From: Dasania marina DSM 21967
GTDB taxonomy: Bacteria > Pseudomonadota > Gammaproteobacteria > Pseudomonadales > Dasaniaceae
Assembly (NCBI RefSeq): GCF_000373485.1
Contig: NZ_KB891588.1
Coordinates: forward strand, 62,193-126,192
DNA length: 64,000 nucleotides
Reading direction: 5' to 3'
Part shown: positions 1-9,290 of the stretch, in pieces
Position numbering within the stretch: the stretch's first letter is position 1
Layout: every line of letters begins with the position of its first letter
Position numbers and translations under genes: made by a program
Notes under the pieces: model-generated
Told to the model about the DNA's origin: nothing
Databases searched by the model: none
Seen by the model: the letters and a program-made list of their open reading frames with translations, nothing else

Positions 1-2
1 TT

Positions 3-842
3 GTAGGCCCACGTTTATCGGTGGCGCCGCATTATTTGTCGATTACCGGTGGCGGCGGTGACGTTAATTATTATTCCCACGAACAAACTATTACCCCAGA
101 CGGCTTAATTGTTGACGGCCCCGAAGAAATACGCAAAGCCATACGACAAGAAGCCAAGTACGGTGCCGACTGGATTAAAATATTAGTCACCGGCGCTTTT
201 CACGCCGCCGGCAACAATCCTAAAAATGTCCATTTTAGCCCCGAAGAATTAGCCGCCATTATGGCCGAGGCCAATCGTCAGGGCTTACCGGTAGCCGCCC
301 ACGCCCATGCCAACGAGGGTATTAAGCAAGCGGTAATAGCCGGGGTGCGCTCTATAGAGCACGGCACCTATATGGATGATGAAGCTATACGCTTAATGAA
401 AAAACACCGCACCTTTTTTGTGCCTACGATTTATGTAGGAGATTATTTTTATGAGGAAGAAAAAACCCTCAAAGCTCAAGCGGTAAACGATGAGTATTAC
501 GATAACTACCGCGCCATATTTTTAAAGATGATAGGCAAAGCCCATAAGGCTGGGGTAAAAATTGCGGTGGGGGTAGACCTGGGCGACATGAAATATCCGG
601 CCCATGTCTATGTGCGTGAAATGGCGACGCTGGTAGAGGCAGGCCTTAGCCCTATGGCGGCCATACAAGCTGGCACCCATGTAGGTGCCGAGCTATTGGG
701 CTGGGATGACAGGCTAGGCAGCCTAGCAGAGGGCAAGCTCGCCGACATAGTTGCAGTAGCCGGCAATCCTTTAAGCGATATAAAGCAATTAGAGAATATT
801 AAGCTGGTCATGCTAAACGGCCAGCTTATCGTACAGCCTTAA
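3..842 (+). CDS. Amidohydrolase (imidazolonepropionase-like dipeptidase family), 5' truncated
   Basis: This is the C-terminal part of a metal-dependent amidohydrolase; the open frame runs off the left edge, so the N-terminal HxH metal motif is not visible. Family features present are the Gly-rich ITGGGG segment, a WIKI strand whose Lys would be the carboxylated metal ligand, an AAHAH strand and an IEHG strand giving the metal-binding His residues, and the terminal GKLADIVAV block. Relatives hydrolyse dipeptides or cyclic amides. The frame is open upstream of the first in-window GTG, which is an internal codon. The substrate cannot be told from this fragment, and no co-transcribed partner is visible because the next gene is convergent. 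Confidence 0.85.
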   Translation, partial: VGPRLSVAPHYLSITGGGGDVNYYSHEQTITPDGLIVDGPEEIRKAIRQEAKYGADWIKILVTGAFHAAGNNPKNVHFSPEELAAIMAEANRQGLPVAAHAHANEGIKQAVIAGVRSIEHGTYMDDEAIRLMKKHRTFFVPTIYVGDYFYEEEKTLKAQAVNDEYYDNYRAIFLKMIGKAHKAGVKIAVGVDLGDMKYPAHVYVREMATLVEAGLSPMAAIQAGTHVGAELLGWDDRLGSLAEGKLADIVAVAGNPLSDIKQLENIKLVMLNGQLIVQP

Positions 843-875
843 GTAAACTATGGTGGTTTAAAGCTAAACAACAGC

Positions 876-1457
876 CTAAACCTTCCGCAACCACATACGC
901 TTAAACAGATTATCTTTGCGTATAAACTGGTGATACACAACGGCCAACACATGTAGGCCTATTAGGTAATAACCGGCCTGGCCCGCCAGCTCATGCCACT
1001 CTTCCAGCTCGTGGGCCAAGTCTTTATTTTCAGCGATTAACGCAGGTAAACCAAAAGGTATGGCCTTGGCCTCACCGCTTAAAATCAACCAACCACTGAA
1101 GGGCATGCCTATCATCAACACATATAGCAATACATGGGTGGCATAGGACAAGCCCTTTTGCCAAGTAGGTAAGGCGGGGTGCACCGCCGGATATCTTTGG
1201 TTAAAACGCAGCATCAGTCGCAGCCAAACCAACGCAAACACACTCAAGCCCAACATAAAATGCCAGGCCTTAAAGGCATTACGCAGATCTGTGCCCTTAT
1301 CAAAAAACACCCGCATTTCTATGCTGGCATATACTGCTACCAATAATAAAACCGTGCCCCAGTGTATATAACGCAATAAAACGCTGTATTGTTGTTTGTT
1401 ACTATCCACCTTATACCCCTGTAATTTACTTGTTTCTCGCCCAGCAGATAATGCCAT
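876..1457 (-). CDS. Cytochrome b561 family protein
   Basis: A small membrane di-haem cytochrome b of the CybB type, likely passing electrons between the quinone pool and another donor or acceptor in the inner membrane. Four hydrophobic helices are visible, with haem-ligand candidates His32 (YIHWG), His66 (AWHFMLG), His155 and His169 (IGLHVLAVVYHQF). The length of 193 residues is normal for the family. A GTG at codon 17 gives an alternative start that would remove the non-conserved first residues. The gene is convergent with the amidohydrolase and stands alone, so its redox partner is unknown. Confidence 0.85.
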   Translation of the reverse strand: MALSAGRETSKLQGYKVDSNKQQYSVLLRYIHWGTVLLLVAVYASIEMRVFFDKGTDLRNAFKAWHFMLGLSVFALVWLRLMLRFNQRYPAVHPALPTWQKGLSYATHVLLYVLMIGMPFSGWLILSGEAKAIPFGLPALIAENKDLAHELEEWHELAGQAGYYLIGLHVLAVVYHQFIRKDNLFKRMWLRKV

Positions 1458-1600
1458 CCACCAACAATTACATATTGTTGCATTATATTCTTAAGGCAAT
1501 ATTAAAAACGCCTACAAACCTGACCTTAATCAAACTATAGGTAAACAATTAAAGAAAAAAACTTATAAAATAACGCTGTATTAGCTTAGCCTTGTTACGA

Positions 1601-2146
1601 CTACTCTAATAAAGCCGCCGCTAAAGCGGTGTAGCGCGAGCCCTTAGGCGTGAGCTTACTTTCAAATAATACCAACTCATCCATATCGGTATTGAGATCA
1701 CCCAACACCAGTTGAAACTTTTTCGCCTGTTGCTGTCGACCTGCTCTGGCCAAGGAAATATGCGGACGAAAACGGCGGTTCTCAATAGCAAAGCCATGCT
1801 GACGCAATTGATTAACCAAAGTCTGCTGTAGTTTTTGCAGTGCGCTATTCGCTGCCACCGTGGCGACTAACAAACGTGGCTTATGCACTGAGGGAAACCA
1901 CTGCACATCGTCCACCTGTAAAGTCGTAATCGGATGATGGCTGGCGACTGCGTCCATAATCGTCTCTAGCTTGGCCAGATCTTGGTTTTTAATATCGCCT
2001 AAAAAAGCCAAGGTAATATGATAATTTTCGCTGGGCACCCAGCGCAGCGCTTCGCGATTTAATTGCAGCGCCAAGCTCTGAGCGTGCAGGCTGAGCTGAC
2101 TCTCTAGGGTTTCGGTAATAGATAAGGCGATAAACGCGCGTATCAC
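1601..2146 (-). CDS. thpR: RNA 2',3'-cyclic phosphodiesterase (LigT/ThpR)
   Basis: A member of the 2H phosphoesterase family, which opens 2',3'-cyclic phosphates and related RNA ends. Both catalytic HxT/S tetrapeptides are present: HIT at residues 43-45 (within YHITLAFLGD) and HIS at 129-131 (within RPHISLARAG). The length of 181 residues matches the family. The start codon is GTG, lying one base after the nudF stop, so translation is probably coupled to nudF. The in vivo substrate is unsettled for the family as a whole. Confidence 0.9.
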   Translation of the reverse strand: MIRAFIALSITETLESQLSLHAQSLALQLNREALRWVPSENYHITLAFLGDIKNQDLAKLETIMDAVASHHPITTLQVDDVQWFPSVHKPRLLVATVAANSALQKLQQTLVNQLRQHGFAIENRRFRPHISLARAGRQQQAKKFQLVLGDLNTDMDELVLFESKLTPKGSRYTALAAALLE

Positions 2147-2147
2147 T

Positions 2148-2792
2148 TCACTTTTCCTGTAGCTGTTGCCACAGCTGGTTTTTGTTCATCATCAACCACT
2201 GCAGAGCAATAATGCTGTGGGCGTTATTAATTTCGCCGCGCTGTAATTTTTGCCAAGCCTCGGCCACCGGTATCACCTGCACCCGTATATCTTCCGCCTC
2301 TTCCGCTAAGCCATGTATACCGCCCACCGCTGATAAGTCACAGCGGCCGCAATATAAATGAAAAAACTCACAGCTGCCGCCGGGGCTTGAAAAATACTGG
2401 TGTATAGGCACTAGCTCTTGTATCACCGCGCCCGCTTCTTCTTGCGACTCGCGCTGGGCCACTAAGGCTGGCGACTCATCTTTATCGATTAAACCCGCCA
2501 CTAACTCCAGCAACCAAGGCGATTCATCGGCCGATTGCTTACCTTGATGGCCATAGGCACCCACTCGAAACTGTTGCACTAGGGCTACCGCATCTAGAGC
2601 GGGATCGTAGAGTAAAACCCCCACCGCATCGTGGCGCACAAACAACTCACGGCGTATCGCCTGGCTCCAGCCGCCCGCATATAAACGGTGTTTAAGGGTG
2701 AGGCTGCGTATTTCAAAAAAGCCTTTGTATACACTGTCATCGCTGAGCAGCTGCACATCTTCTAGGCCAAATTGTAGTTCTTGCTCCGCCAT
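2148..2792 (-). CDS. nudF: ADP-ribose pyrophosphatase, Nudix family
   Basis: This enzyme hydrolyses ADP-ribose to AMP and ribose 5-phosphate. A complete Nudix box lies at residues 100-122 (starting GLIDKDESP, ending RESQEEAGA), preceded by the LLELVAG strand typical of NudF. I chose the ATG that overlaps the pyrB stop as TAATG. The longer reading that begins eight codons upstream inside pyrB has no advantage. The TAATG junction implies coupled translation with pyrB, and the stop lies next to thpR. NudF in enterobacteria has different neighbours, so the pyrB linkage is worth noting. Confidence 0.9.
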   Translation of the reverse strand: MAEQELQFGLEDVQLLSDDSVYKGFFEIRSLTLKHRLYAGGWSQAIRRELFVRHDAVGVLLYDPALDAVALVQQFRVGAYGHQGKQSADESPWLLELVAGLIDKDESPALVAQRESQEEAGAVIQELVPIHQYFSSPGGSCEFFHLYCGRCDLSAVGGIHGLAEEAEDIRVQVIPVAEAWQKLQRGEINNAHSIIALQWLMMNKNQLWQQLQEK

Positions 2793-3841
2793 TAAAAACG
2801 GCGCTCGGTATACCAATGTACTTCGCGGGACTCCTTATCCACCAAGTCCACCACATCTAACACCAAGGTGAATAAGGCCATGCGCACCAACACACCATTA
2901 TCGGTTTGCCTGAAGATAGCGAGGTTTGGGTTGTTGTTTAAGTCATTGTCCAATTCGTTGGCATCGGCGCGGGAGTCGCGCGGCAGGGGATGCATAATCA
3001 CGGTATTGGGTTCACAAAAACGGGTGTAGATAGCTTGGTTTAAGCGATAGCGGCCGCGGTATAAATCGGCCTCGGCTTTGCTGGCAAAGCGCTCTTCTTG
3101 AATGCGGGTGGAATAGGCAATATCGACATGACCTATGCTCTCTTCCATTACATCGGACTCATGTACGGTTAGGCCAGCACTGCGCATTTTTTCAACGATC
3201 TCGCCCGGCATAGCCAGTTCCTGCGGTGAAATTAGCGTCACCGTAACATTGCGGTATAGGCAGAGTAATTTACACAGCGAGTGCACGGTACGGCCGTGTT
3301 TTAAGTCCCCTATTAGGGCGATGCGCAAACCGTCTATATCGTTGCGGCCGTTATCTAACAACTCTTTGCGTATGGTGTAGAGGTCTAACAGTGCTTGTGT
3401 AGGGTGTTCATTGGCACCGTCACCGCCGTTAATCACCGGCACCCGGCTGGCCTCGGCAAATTCGGCTACCGAACCTACATCGGGGTGGCGCATGGTAATC
3501 ACATCGCTATAGCCACTAAGCACCCTGGCGGTGTCGTATAGCGATTCGCCCTTGGCGATGGCTGAGGAGGCAAAGCCTATGGTCTCGCGTACCTCGCCCC
3601 CCAATAAATTAAAGGCGCTGCCAAAACTGACTCGGGTACGGGTGCTAGGTTCAAAAAACATGCTGCCTAAGATGGCGCCGTCCAATACCTTGGTCATGCG
3701 TTGGCGTAGGGCATAGGGCCGCATCTTGTCGGCAACGGTAAATACCCGCTCTATGTCTGCGCGTTCGAAGGGCTCTATGGAAATAATATGGCTGCCGGGA
3801 AATTTCAACGTAAGCTCCTCGCTGGTAACAGGCCTTGGCAC
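2792..3841 (-). CDS. pyrB: Aspartate carbamoyltransferase catalytic chain
   Basis: This enzyme joins carbamoyl phosphate and aspartate in the committed step of pyrimidine synthesis. The carbamoyl-phosphate loop STRTR is at residues 66-70, HPTQALLDL begins at 146, and the aspartate-binding MHPLPR segment follows near residue 280. At 349 residues it is longer than the E. coli chain, with N- and C-terminal extensions. No pyrI or pyrC-like gene is adjacent. The start is a GTG because no suitable in-frame ATG precedes conserved sequence. It leads a compact pyrB-nudF-thpR set with essentially no intergenic DNA. Confidence 0.93.
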   Translation of the reverse strand: MPRPVTSEELTLKFPGSHIISIEPFERADIERVFTVADKMRPYALRQRMTKVLDGAILGSMFFEPSTRTRVSFGSAFNLLGGEVRETIGFASSAIAKGESLYDTARVLSGYSDVITMRHPDVGSVAEFAEASRVPVINGGDGANEHPTQALLDLYTIRKELLDNGRNDIDGLRIALIGDLKHGRTVHSLCKLLCLYRNVTVTLISPQELAMPGEIVEKMRSAGLTVHESDVMEESIGHVDIAYSTRIQEERFASKAEADLYRGRYRLNQAIYTRFCEPNTVIMHPLPRDSRADANELDNDLNNNPNLAIFRQTDNGVLVRMALFTLVLDVVDLVDKESREVHWYTERRF

Positions 3842-4082
3842 GCTAACAGGCTTGTGGCTTATTAGCGGCTGGCTTTGAAATAGGGTTTTAACTGCTGCAT
3901 TCTAGCGGTTTTAAGCGGCCACAGCACCTGGGTTTTGCCGCTATTTTCGCCCTCTTTCTGCCTCATTTTCTTCAATATGGCATTAGGCCTGCAATTCATT
4001 TACAGTTTAGTGATACGGCATAAGGCCAGCTATTGGCTATAGTGCGCTATGGCTTTGACGTAAAACAACGACAGGTAACTAT

Positions 4083-4982
4083 GTGAGCGAGCATGTAAGC
4101 AAACCACCCAACGCGGCACTGTATAAATACTGTGATATAGGCACAGCCTTAAAAATCTTAAACAGCCAGTCACTGCGCTGGAGCTCACCGCATCTTTACA
4201 ATGACCCTTACGAGCTCAACCATTTAAGTGATACCGACTTTACCGCCCAGCAGCTATTACAGGGTCTGTGCCAAGAGGCTTTGGCAGTTTTATTTGGCGA
4301 GTCCGAAACCACTGGCAACAATAAGCTAGTCAGCACCATCAAACGCTGGCAACACGATAGCCGCTTTCTTTCCGCTGACGAGGCTGAGCCGGTGTTAAAG
4401 CAACTACTGCTGCCCATGGCCCAACAGCATCAGCTAGAAGTACATGACTATCTTAAGCAGTGGCGGCAATTTGCCCAAAACTGTCGCATCTGCTGTTTTA
4501 GCCACAGCCCCGATAACGCCAAAAGTTGGCAACGCTATGCCGACAACCATCAGGGCATAGTGCTGCAGTTTGACAGCCAAGAACCTAGTTTAAACCCCTG
4601 CCATGACGTTAATTACGGCGAGCAACCCATAGCCGCAACCAGCCTGCGGCAGCAAGTGGATATCGCCTTTGGCCGCAGCAACGCTCCCGCAATCGAGCAA
4701 CTGCACCAGCTACTATTACACAAACCGCTGTTTGATCATGACGAGCAGGAAATACGCTGCTTTGATAGTGAAACCACCTTGGCCGATAGCGATGATCAGC
4801 TGTGGTATAAGGCCAAACCCTTTCAGCCCCGCTATTTAACCGAGCTATACCTAGGCATCAACATAGACAGCAGTGATAAAAAACACTTACAAAAATTGGT
4901 CGTAAAGGCTTATCCACAATGTAGGATTTATCAATCAGAATTAATCAGCAACAGTTATAATCTACACTTTACAGAAATTTAA
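4083..4982 (+). CDS. DUF2971 domain protein
   Basis: It matches the DUF2971 family, whose function is unknown. Typical features are the N-terminal LYKYCDIGTALKIL segment with SLRWSSPHLYNDPYE, the central CCFSHSPDNAKSWQRYAD motif and the following GIVLQFD strand. It has 299 residues, with no signal peptide or membrane segment, so it is probably cytoplasmic. The start is GTG, and an ATG two bases upstream is immediately closed by TGA. The gene is followed after 32 bases by the PHA-system gene and could be co-transcribed. No catalytic role can be assigned. Confidence 0.75.
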   Translation: MSEHVSKPPNAALYKYCDIGTALKILNSQSLRWSSPHLYNDPYELNHLSDTDFTAQQLLQGLCQEALAVLFGESETTGNNKLVSTIKRWQHDSRFLSADEAEPVLKQLLLPMAQQHQLEVHDYLKQWRQFAQNCRICCFSHSPDNAKSWQRYADNHQGIVLQFDSQEPSLNPCHDVNYGEQPIAATSLRQQVDIAFGRSNAPAIEQLHQLLLHKPLFDHDEQEIRCFDSETTLADSDDQLWYKAKPFQPRYLTELYLGINIDSSDKKHLQKLVVKAYPQCRIYQSELISNSYNLHFTEI

Positions 4983-5014
4983 CTGATTATTTTTAGCAAC
5001 CTAAGGATCGCCCC

Positions 5015-5293
5015 ATGAGCACAGTGACCATCAACCACCCCCACCAACTCGATGCCGACACATTAAAAACCAAAATCGAAAGCCTCACCGGCGAGATCAA
5101 ACAGCGCTACGGCGTTACCGCTAACTGGAATAGCGACACTCAAGCTGACATCAGCGCCCCCGGCGTGACCGGTAGCATAGACGTAAGTGATAGCGACATA
5201 GGCATCACCATAGAGCTCAACATGATGCTGTCTATGATGGCCGGTAAAATCGAAGAAGATATTACAAAATATTTAGCGAAAAACTTCGCCTAA
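5015..5293 (+). CDS. Polyhydroxyalkanoic acid system family protein
   Basis: A 92-residue protein resembling the small PHA-granule-associated family often annotated polyhydroxyalkanoic acid system protein. Visible features are the N-terminal VTINHPHQLDADTLKTKI stretch, the central KQRYGVTANWN and the amphipathic C-terminal helix ending KYLAKNFA. These proteins are thought to act on or near storage granules, but no PHA synthase or phasin gene lies nearby, so that role is inferred from family naming only. A strong hairpin follows the stop. Confidence 0.7.
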   Translation: MSTVTINHPHQLDADTLKTKIESLTGEIKQRYGVTANWNSDTQADISAPGVTGSIDVSDSDIGITIELNMMLSMMAGKIEEDITKYLAKNFA

Positions 5294-5300
5294 ATTGTGC

Positions 5301-5332
5301 GCACATTAATCAACAAAAGTTGATTAATGTGC
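5301..5332 (+). terminator. Hairpin after the PHA-system gene
   Basis: A perfect 14-base-pair stem (GCACATTAATCAAC and its complement) closed by an AAAA loop, eight bases after the stop. There is no clean T-run, so it may be a weak terminator or an mRNA-stabilising hairpin. Confidence 0.6.
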
Positions 5333-5377
5333 CATTATTACCCCTATCTTTAGCTATCAAGGACGCAAGCTACCACC

Positions 5378-5869
5378 ATGAACTTTTATTTACCACCTCG
5401 TAAACACCGACGTATTATTTGCCGCAAGCCTTACTACGTTGCCGCACTACTCCCCTTCATTGCCCTAACCACACAGGCCCAAGTCTATAAATGGGTAGAT
5501 GAACAGGGCAATGTGCACTATTCCGACAGTAAACCCGCGCAACAACAAGCTGAAGAAAAGCATTACGCCGGCAGCCAGCCCAGCCTAGACCCTGAATTGG
5601 AAAGCTATAGAAATGCCATCAAAAAAAATGAATTAGAGCGGCAGCGCCAACAAAGCTATGAGCAGCAACAGCGAGTAGAAGCCAAAGAAAAAGCAAAACA
5701 AAGAAAGCACTACTGCGACCGGTTAAAATCCCAACAACTGATCGATAACCGCGTCAGTATGCGCCGCACCCAACACCCCGATGGCACGCTAACCGTATGG
5801 ACAGGCGAAGAACGCAAACAGTACAGCAAAACACTGCAGGATAATTACACGAAGTATTGTAAAAAATAA
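5378..5869 (+). CDS. DUF4124 domain protein, exported
   Basis: The N-terminus has a basic stretch and a hydrophobic segment (VAALLPFIALTTQAQ) that reads as a signal peptide. It is followed by the DUF4124 core VYKWVDEQGNVHYSDSKP at about residues 36-53. The rest is Gln/Glu/Lys-rich and probably coiled, with two late cysteines. DUF4124 proteins are common periplasmic or envelope proteins of gammaproteobacteria with no settled function. The gene converges on the GIY-YIG gene eight bases away. Confidence 0.75.
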   Translation: MNFYLPPRKHRRIICRKPYYVAALLPFIALTTQAQVYKWVDEQGNVHYSDSKPAQQQAEEKHYAGSQPSLDPELESYRNAIKKNELERQRQQSYEQQQRVEAKEKAKQRKHYCDRLKSQQLIDNRVSMRRTQHPDGTLTVWTGEERKQYSKTLQDNYTKYCKK

Positions 5870-5876
5870 TAGCTGT

Positions 5877-6143
5877 TTATAGGCCTAGGCTCAGCACTAG
5901 CTTTTGCTGACGGCCGAGTTTTTTAATGGCGGCCTCACGCTTACTAGCCACGCTACGATTTTCACAGGGCTCTTGATATACCACTTTCAGCGCGGCATCA
6001 CTGCGAAAAAACTTGGCGCCTTTATTCACCCCCACCTCGCCCCTATGCTCTTTAAAGCGCCGCGCCACATCGGTAGTAATGCCGGTATACAGTTTGCCCG
6101 ATTGGGTTTGCACCATATACACCGCCCAGACAGACTCCGCCAT
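5877..6143 (-). CDS. GIY-YIG nuclease domain protein
   Basis: A compact single-domain GIY-YIG protein of 88 residues, similar to the YhbQ/UPF0213 group. The motif reads VYMVQTQSGKLYTGITTD, followed by the catalytic-type Arg in ARRFKEHRG and a conserved Glu in YQEPCENR. Nuclease activity on damaged or branched DNA has been suggested for relatives. The ATG overlaps the exonuclease I stop as TGATG, so the two are translationally coupled, which fits a DNA-repair role. Confidence 0.82.
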   Translation of the reverse strand: MAESVWAVYMVQTQSGKLYTGITTDVARRFKEHRGEVGVNKGAKFFRSDAALKVVYQEPCENRSVASKREAAIKKLGRQQKLVLSLGL

Positions 6144-7582
6144 CAGACTAATAGCTCATCGCTATAGTGCAATAACTGCTCTAAAATTTCGCGCTGCGCA
6201 GCGGTGGTAGCAGCATCGGCCATTAGCGTTTCAATTTCTTCTATAAAATCATCCATCACTATGCTGGCCCCTGCTTCGGGGTCGGTTAGGCGAAGAAAGC
6301 GAAATTCCTGCCACTGCTCCGCCTCTTCAGCAGTTAAACTCTCGGGGTAGTTACGCGCCCGGTAGCGAAACAACATCTCTGCTAAACGGCTATCGCTAAA
6401 AGCAAATGTTTGCTGCTGTAATTGTTCGGGGCTGGCACTGCGCACCTGTGCCATAACACTTTTATCTTGCTGGCTAAAAAAGCCACCGCTATACAACATG
6501 ACATCGGGGTCGGTTTTTGCAGGGCCTTGCGCATCGGCGGCGAAAACTTGAGCGACTTTTTCCGCTAGCCCAGGACTATTCTTTAACTGCTGATAATGTT
6601 GCCGCGCCTGTGGCAAATCCAGCTGTATGCGTGCCGCTAATTTTTCGTCCAGTAATTTACTGGTGGCGACTATGGGGCAGCGGTTAATATGAATATTTTT
6701 TAGTGCGATGCGCTGTTCGCCTTCGGCTAACTCTGCGGTAGGGGTGTAGAGTTTTTCGCGGATTTGTTCAGCGCTCAGAGTAAGCAACGGCGTAGGGTCT
6801 ACGCTTAAATCATAAGCCACTATCGCATTCTTATTACTGGGGTGGGCGGCCAAGGGCATCACTAGGCTGGTGCAATAACGGCTGGCTGGGAACATCGCCG
6901 AGGTGTGTAGCACCGGCGCCTGTGCCACCACATCTAACATGGCAGCGACCGTGCGCTTATTACGCAGGCTCAATACATAGTCATAGAGTTTAGGCTGTTT
7001 CGTTTTAATCAGCTTGGCCAACGCTATGGTGGCATGCACATCGGAGAGCGCATCGTGGGCAGCCTCGTGGCTAATACCATTAGCGGCGGTAATATGCTCC
7101 AGCTTAAAACTGGGCGTACCATCGTCATGATCGGGCCAATTTATGCCTTCGGGACGCAGCGCTCTGCACACCCGCGCCATATCAATTAAATCCCAACGGG
7201 AGTTACCGTTTTTCCATTCGCGCTCATAGGCATCGTAAAAATTGCGATACAAGGTGTAGCGTGTCACCTCATCATCAAACCGTATGCTGTTATAGCCCAC
7301 CGAACAGGTGCTAGGCCTAGCCATCTCTTTATGTATCAGGCGAATAAATTCCGCCTCAGGCAGCCCTTTGGCTTTGGCCTGTTGCGGGGTGATGCCAGTA
7401 ATTAAACAGGCCTGCGGCTGGGGCAGCATATCGCTAGCTGGCTGGCAGTAAATCACCAGCGGCTCACCGATAATATTAAAATCGGCATCGGTGCGTATGC
7501 CGGCAAACTGCGAGGGCCTATCCAGCGACGGGTTAGCGCCAAAGGTTTCGTAATCGTGCCAATAAAAAGTTGCTTGGGGCAT
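6143..7582 (-). CDS. sbcB: Exodeoxyribonuclease I
   Basis: A 3'-to-5' single-strand DNA exonuclease used in recombination and mismatch repair. The DEDDh exonuclease start WHDYETFG gives Asp10 and Glu12; the HDALSDVHATIALAKLI block supplies the later catalytic Asp/His region. The SH3-like and C-terminal helical parts follow. At 479 residues it matches the E. coli enzyme. It is co-transcribed with the overlapping GIY-YIG gene. Confidence 0.94.
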   Translation of the reverse strand: MPQATFYWHDYETFGANPSLDRPSQFAGIRTDADFNIIGEPLVIYCQPASDMLPQPQACLITGITPQQAKAKGLPEAEFIRLIHKEMARPSTCSVGYNSIRFDDEVTRYTLYRNFYDAYEREWKNGNSRWDLIDMARVCRALRPEGINWPDHDDGTPSFKLEHITAANGISHEAAHDALSDVHATIALAKLIKTKQPKLYDYVLSLRNKRTVAAMLDVVAQAPVLHTSAMFPASRYCTSLVMPLAAHPSNKNAIVAYDLSVDPTPLLTLSAEQIREKLYTPTAELAEGEQRIALKNIHINRCPIVATSKLLDEKLAARIQLDLPQARQHYQQLKNSPGLAEKVAQVFAADAQGPAKTDPDVMLYSGGFFSQQDKSVMAQVRSASPEQLQQQTFAFSDSRLAEMLFRYRARNYPESLTAEEAEQWQEFRFLRLTDPEAGASIVMDDFIEEIETLMADAATTAAQREILEQLLHYSDELLV

Positions 7583-7720
7583 AGTATTGCTTCAAATAAT
7601 GTCTGTCGTTATAGAGTTAGCAACAGCTTAAAGTGTTGTTTATCCATCGACAAGCCCCCTAGCGCCCCTATACTCTAGGCATAATAATTTTAGCAATAGC
7701 AACAAGGCCTTAACGCGCAT

Positions 7721-9271
7721 ATGAGTACCGCCAACACCCAATTCCCCGTGCTATACCAATTTGTCAGCGACTTCTTAGAATTTAGCCAATTGCTGTTTGT
7801 GTTGGTAGTCATTATTGCCGCCCTGATAGTGGTGTATCTGTACCTATCAGACATCACCCAAACCAAACAAGCGATACGGCGTAACTATCCGGTAATAGGC
7901 CGCTTTCGTTATTTATTTGAACATATGGGGGAGTTTTTCCGGCAGTACTTTTTTGCCCAAGACCGCGAAGAGCTACCCTTCAACCGCGCCCAGCGCTCTT
8001 GGGTTTATCGCGCCGCCAAAAAAGTGGATTCCACTATCGCCTTTGGCTCTACCCGGCCACTCAATCAAGCCGGTGATATTATCTTTTTAAACTGTCTATT
8101 CCCCACCTTAACCGAAGATGCCACCCCCACCAACGCGGTGACGATAGGCCAAGGCTATGCTCGCCAGCCTTATACCAGCAGCTCTATTTTTCATATTTCA
8201 GGTATGAGCTTTGGAGCCATTTCTATACCGGCCATTACCGCTTTAGCTAACGGCGCCAAAAAAGCCGGCATATGGATGAATACCGGCGAAGGCTCAGTGT
8301 CCCCCTATCATTTGCGCAGCGGCTGCGATTTAGTGTTTCAAATAGGCACCGCCAAATACGGCGTAGGCAAACCCGATAAAACCTTGGACGAAGAAAAGCT
8401 ACTGCGCATAGCCAAGTTAGAGCAAGTAAAAATGTTTGAAATAAAAATGAGCCAAGGCGCAAAGCCAGGCAAAGGCGGCATTTTACCCAAAGAAAAAGTC
8501 ACCAAGGTTATTGCCGAAGTTAGGCATATACCCGAAGGCCAAGATTCAATCAGCCCCAACGGCCATGTCGAAATACAGTGCATAGATAACCTGCTGGATA
8601 TGATAGTGCGCATACGTGAATTAACCGGCAAACCGGTAGGTTTTAAAGTAGTTATAGGCGACAGCGAGTGGATAGACGACTTAATGCAAGCCATACACCG
8701 CCGCGGCCCCAGCCACGCCCCCGACTTTATTACTATAGATAGCGCCGATGGTGGCACCGGTGCAGCCCCGCAAAGCCTAATGGATTATGTAGGCTTACCG
8801 ATTAAGCGTAGCCTGCCGTTGATGGTCGATAAACTCATTGAGTATGATTTGCGTGACCGCATAAAAATTATCGTCTCGGGGAAATTAATCAACCCCAGCG
8901 AAGTCGCCTGGGCTATATGCATGGGCGCCGATTTTATTACCTCAGCCCGTGGTTTTATGTTTGCACTAGGCTGCATACAAGCCCTGCAATGCAATAAAAA
9001 CACCTGCCCCACCGGCATCACCACTCACAACAAAGATTTACAACGCGGCCTAGACCCAACCGACAAAGCCGAACGCGTATACAATTACGCCACTCAATTG
9101 CAATATGAAGTGGGTGTTATTGCTCACTCCTGTGGTGTTAAAGAAGCGCGCAGCTTAACCCGTAAACATGCCAACATTATTAATGCACACGGCTTACCGG
9201 AACCTATGGAAGTGCAATTTCCTACGCCAACGATGCGCGCTGATTTAATCACCAGTTCAAAAGAACCATAA
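7721..9271 (+). CDS. Membrane-anchored FMN-binding glutamate-synthase-like protein
   Basis: It contains the FMN/2-oxoglutarate half of glutamate synthase (GltB-like synthase domain) but no glutaminase domain and no GXGXG tail. One hydrophobic helix near residues 20-42 should anchor it in the inner membrane. Synthase-domain hallmarks are SFGAISIPAITALANGAKKAG, GEGSVSPYH, the KMSQGAKPGKGG loop and a 3Fe-4S cysteine set C418-x5-C424-x4-C429. The true reaction of these stand-alone proteins is not established. The downstream antiporter gene starts 19 bases after the stop. Confidence 0.85.
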   Translation: MSTANTQFPVLYQFVSDFLEFSQLLFVLVVIIAALIVVYLYLSDITQTKQAIRRNYPVIGRFRYLFEHMGEFFRQYFFAQDREELPFNRAQRSWVYRAAKKVDSTIAFGSTRPLNQAGDIIFLNCLFPTLTEDATPTNAVTIGQGYARQPYTSSSIFHISGMSFGAISIPAITALANGAKKAGIWMNTGEGSVSPYHLRSGCDLVFQIGTAKYGVGKPDKTLDEEKLLRIAKLEQVKMFEIKMSQGAKPGKGGILPKEKVTKVIAEVRHIPEGQDSISPNGHVEIQCIDNLLDMIVRIRELTGKPVGFKVVIGDSEWIDDLMQAIHRRGPSHAPDFITIDSADGGTGAAPQSLMDYVGLPIKRSLPLMVDKLIEYDLRDRIKIIVSGKLINPSEVAWAICMGADFITSARGFMFALGCIQALQCNKNTCPTGITTHNKDLQRGLDPTDKAERVYNYATQLQYEVGVIAHSCGVKEARSLTRKHANIINAHGLPEPMEVQFPTPTMRADLITSSKEP

Positions 9272-9290
9272 CTAACACAAGGGAAATCGT

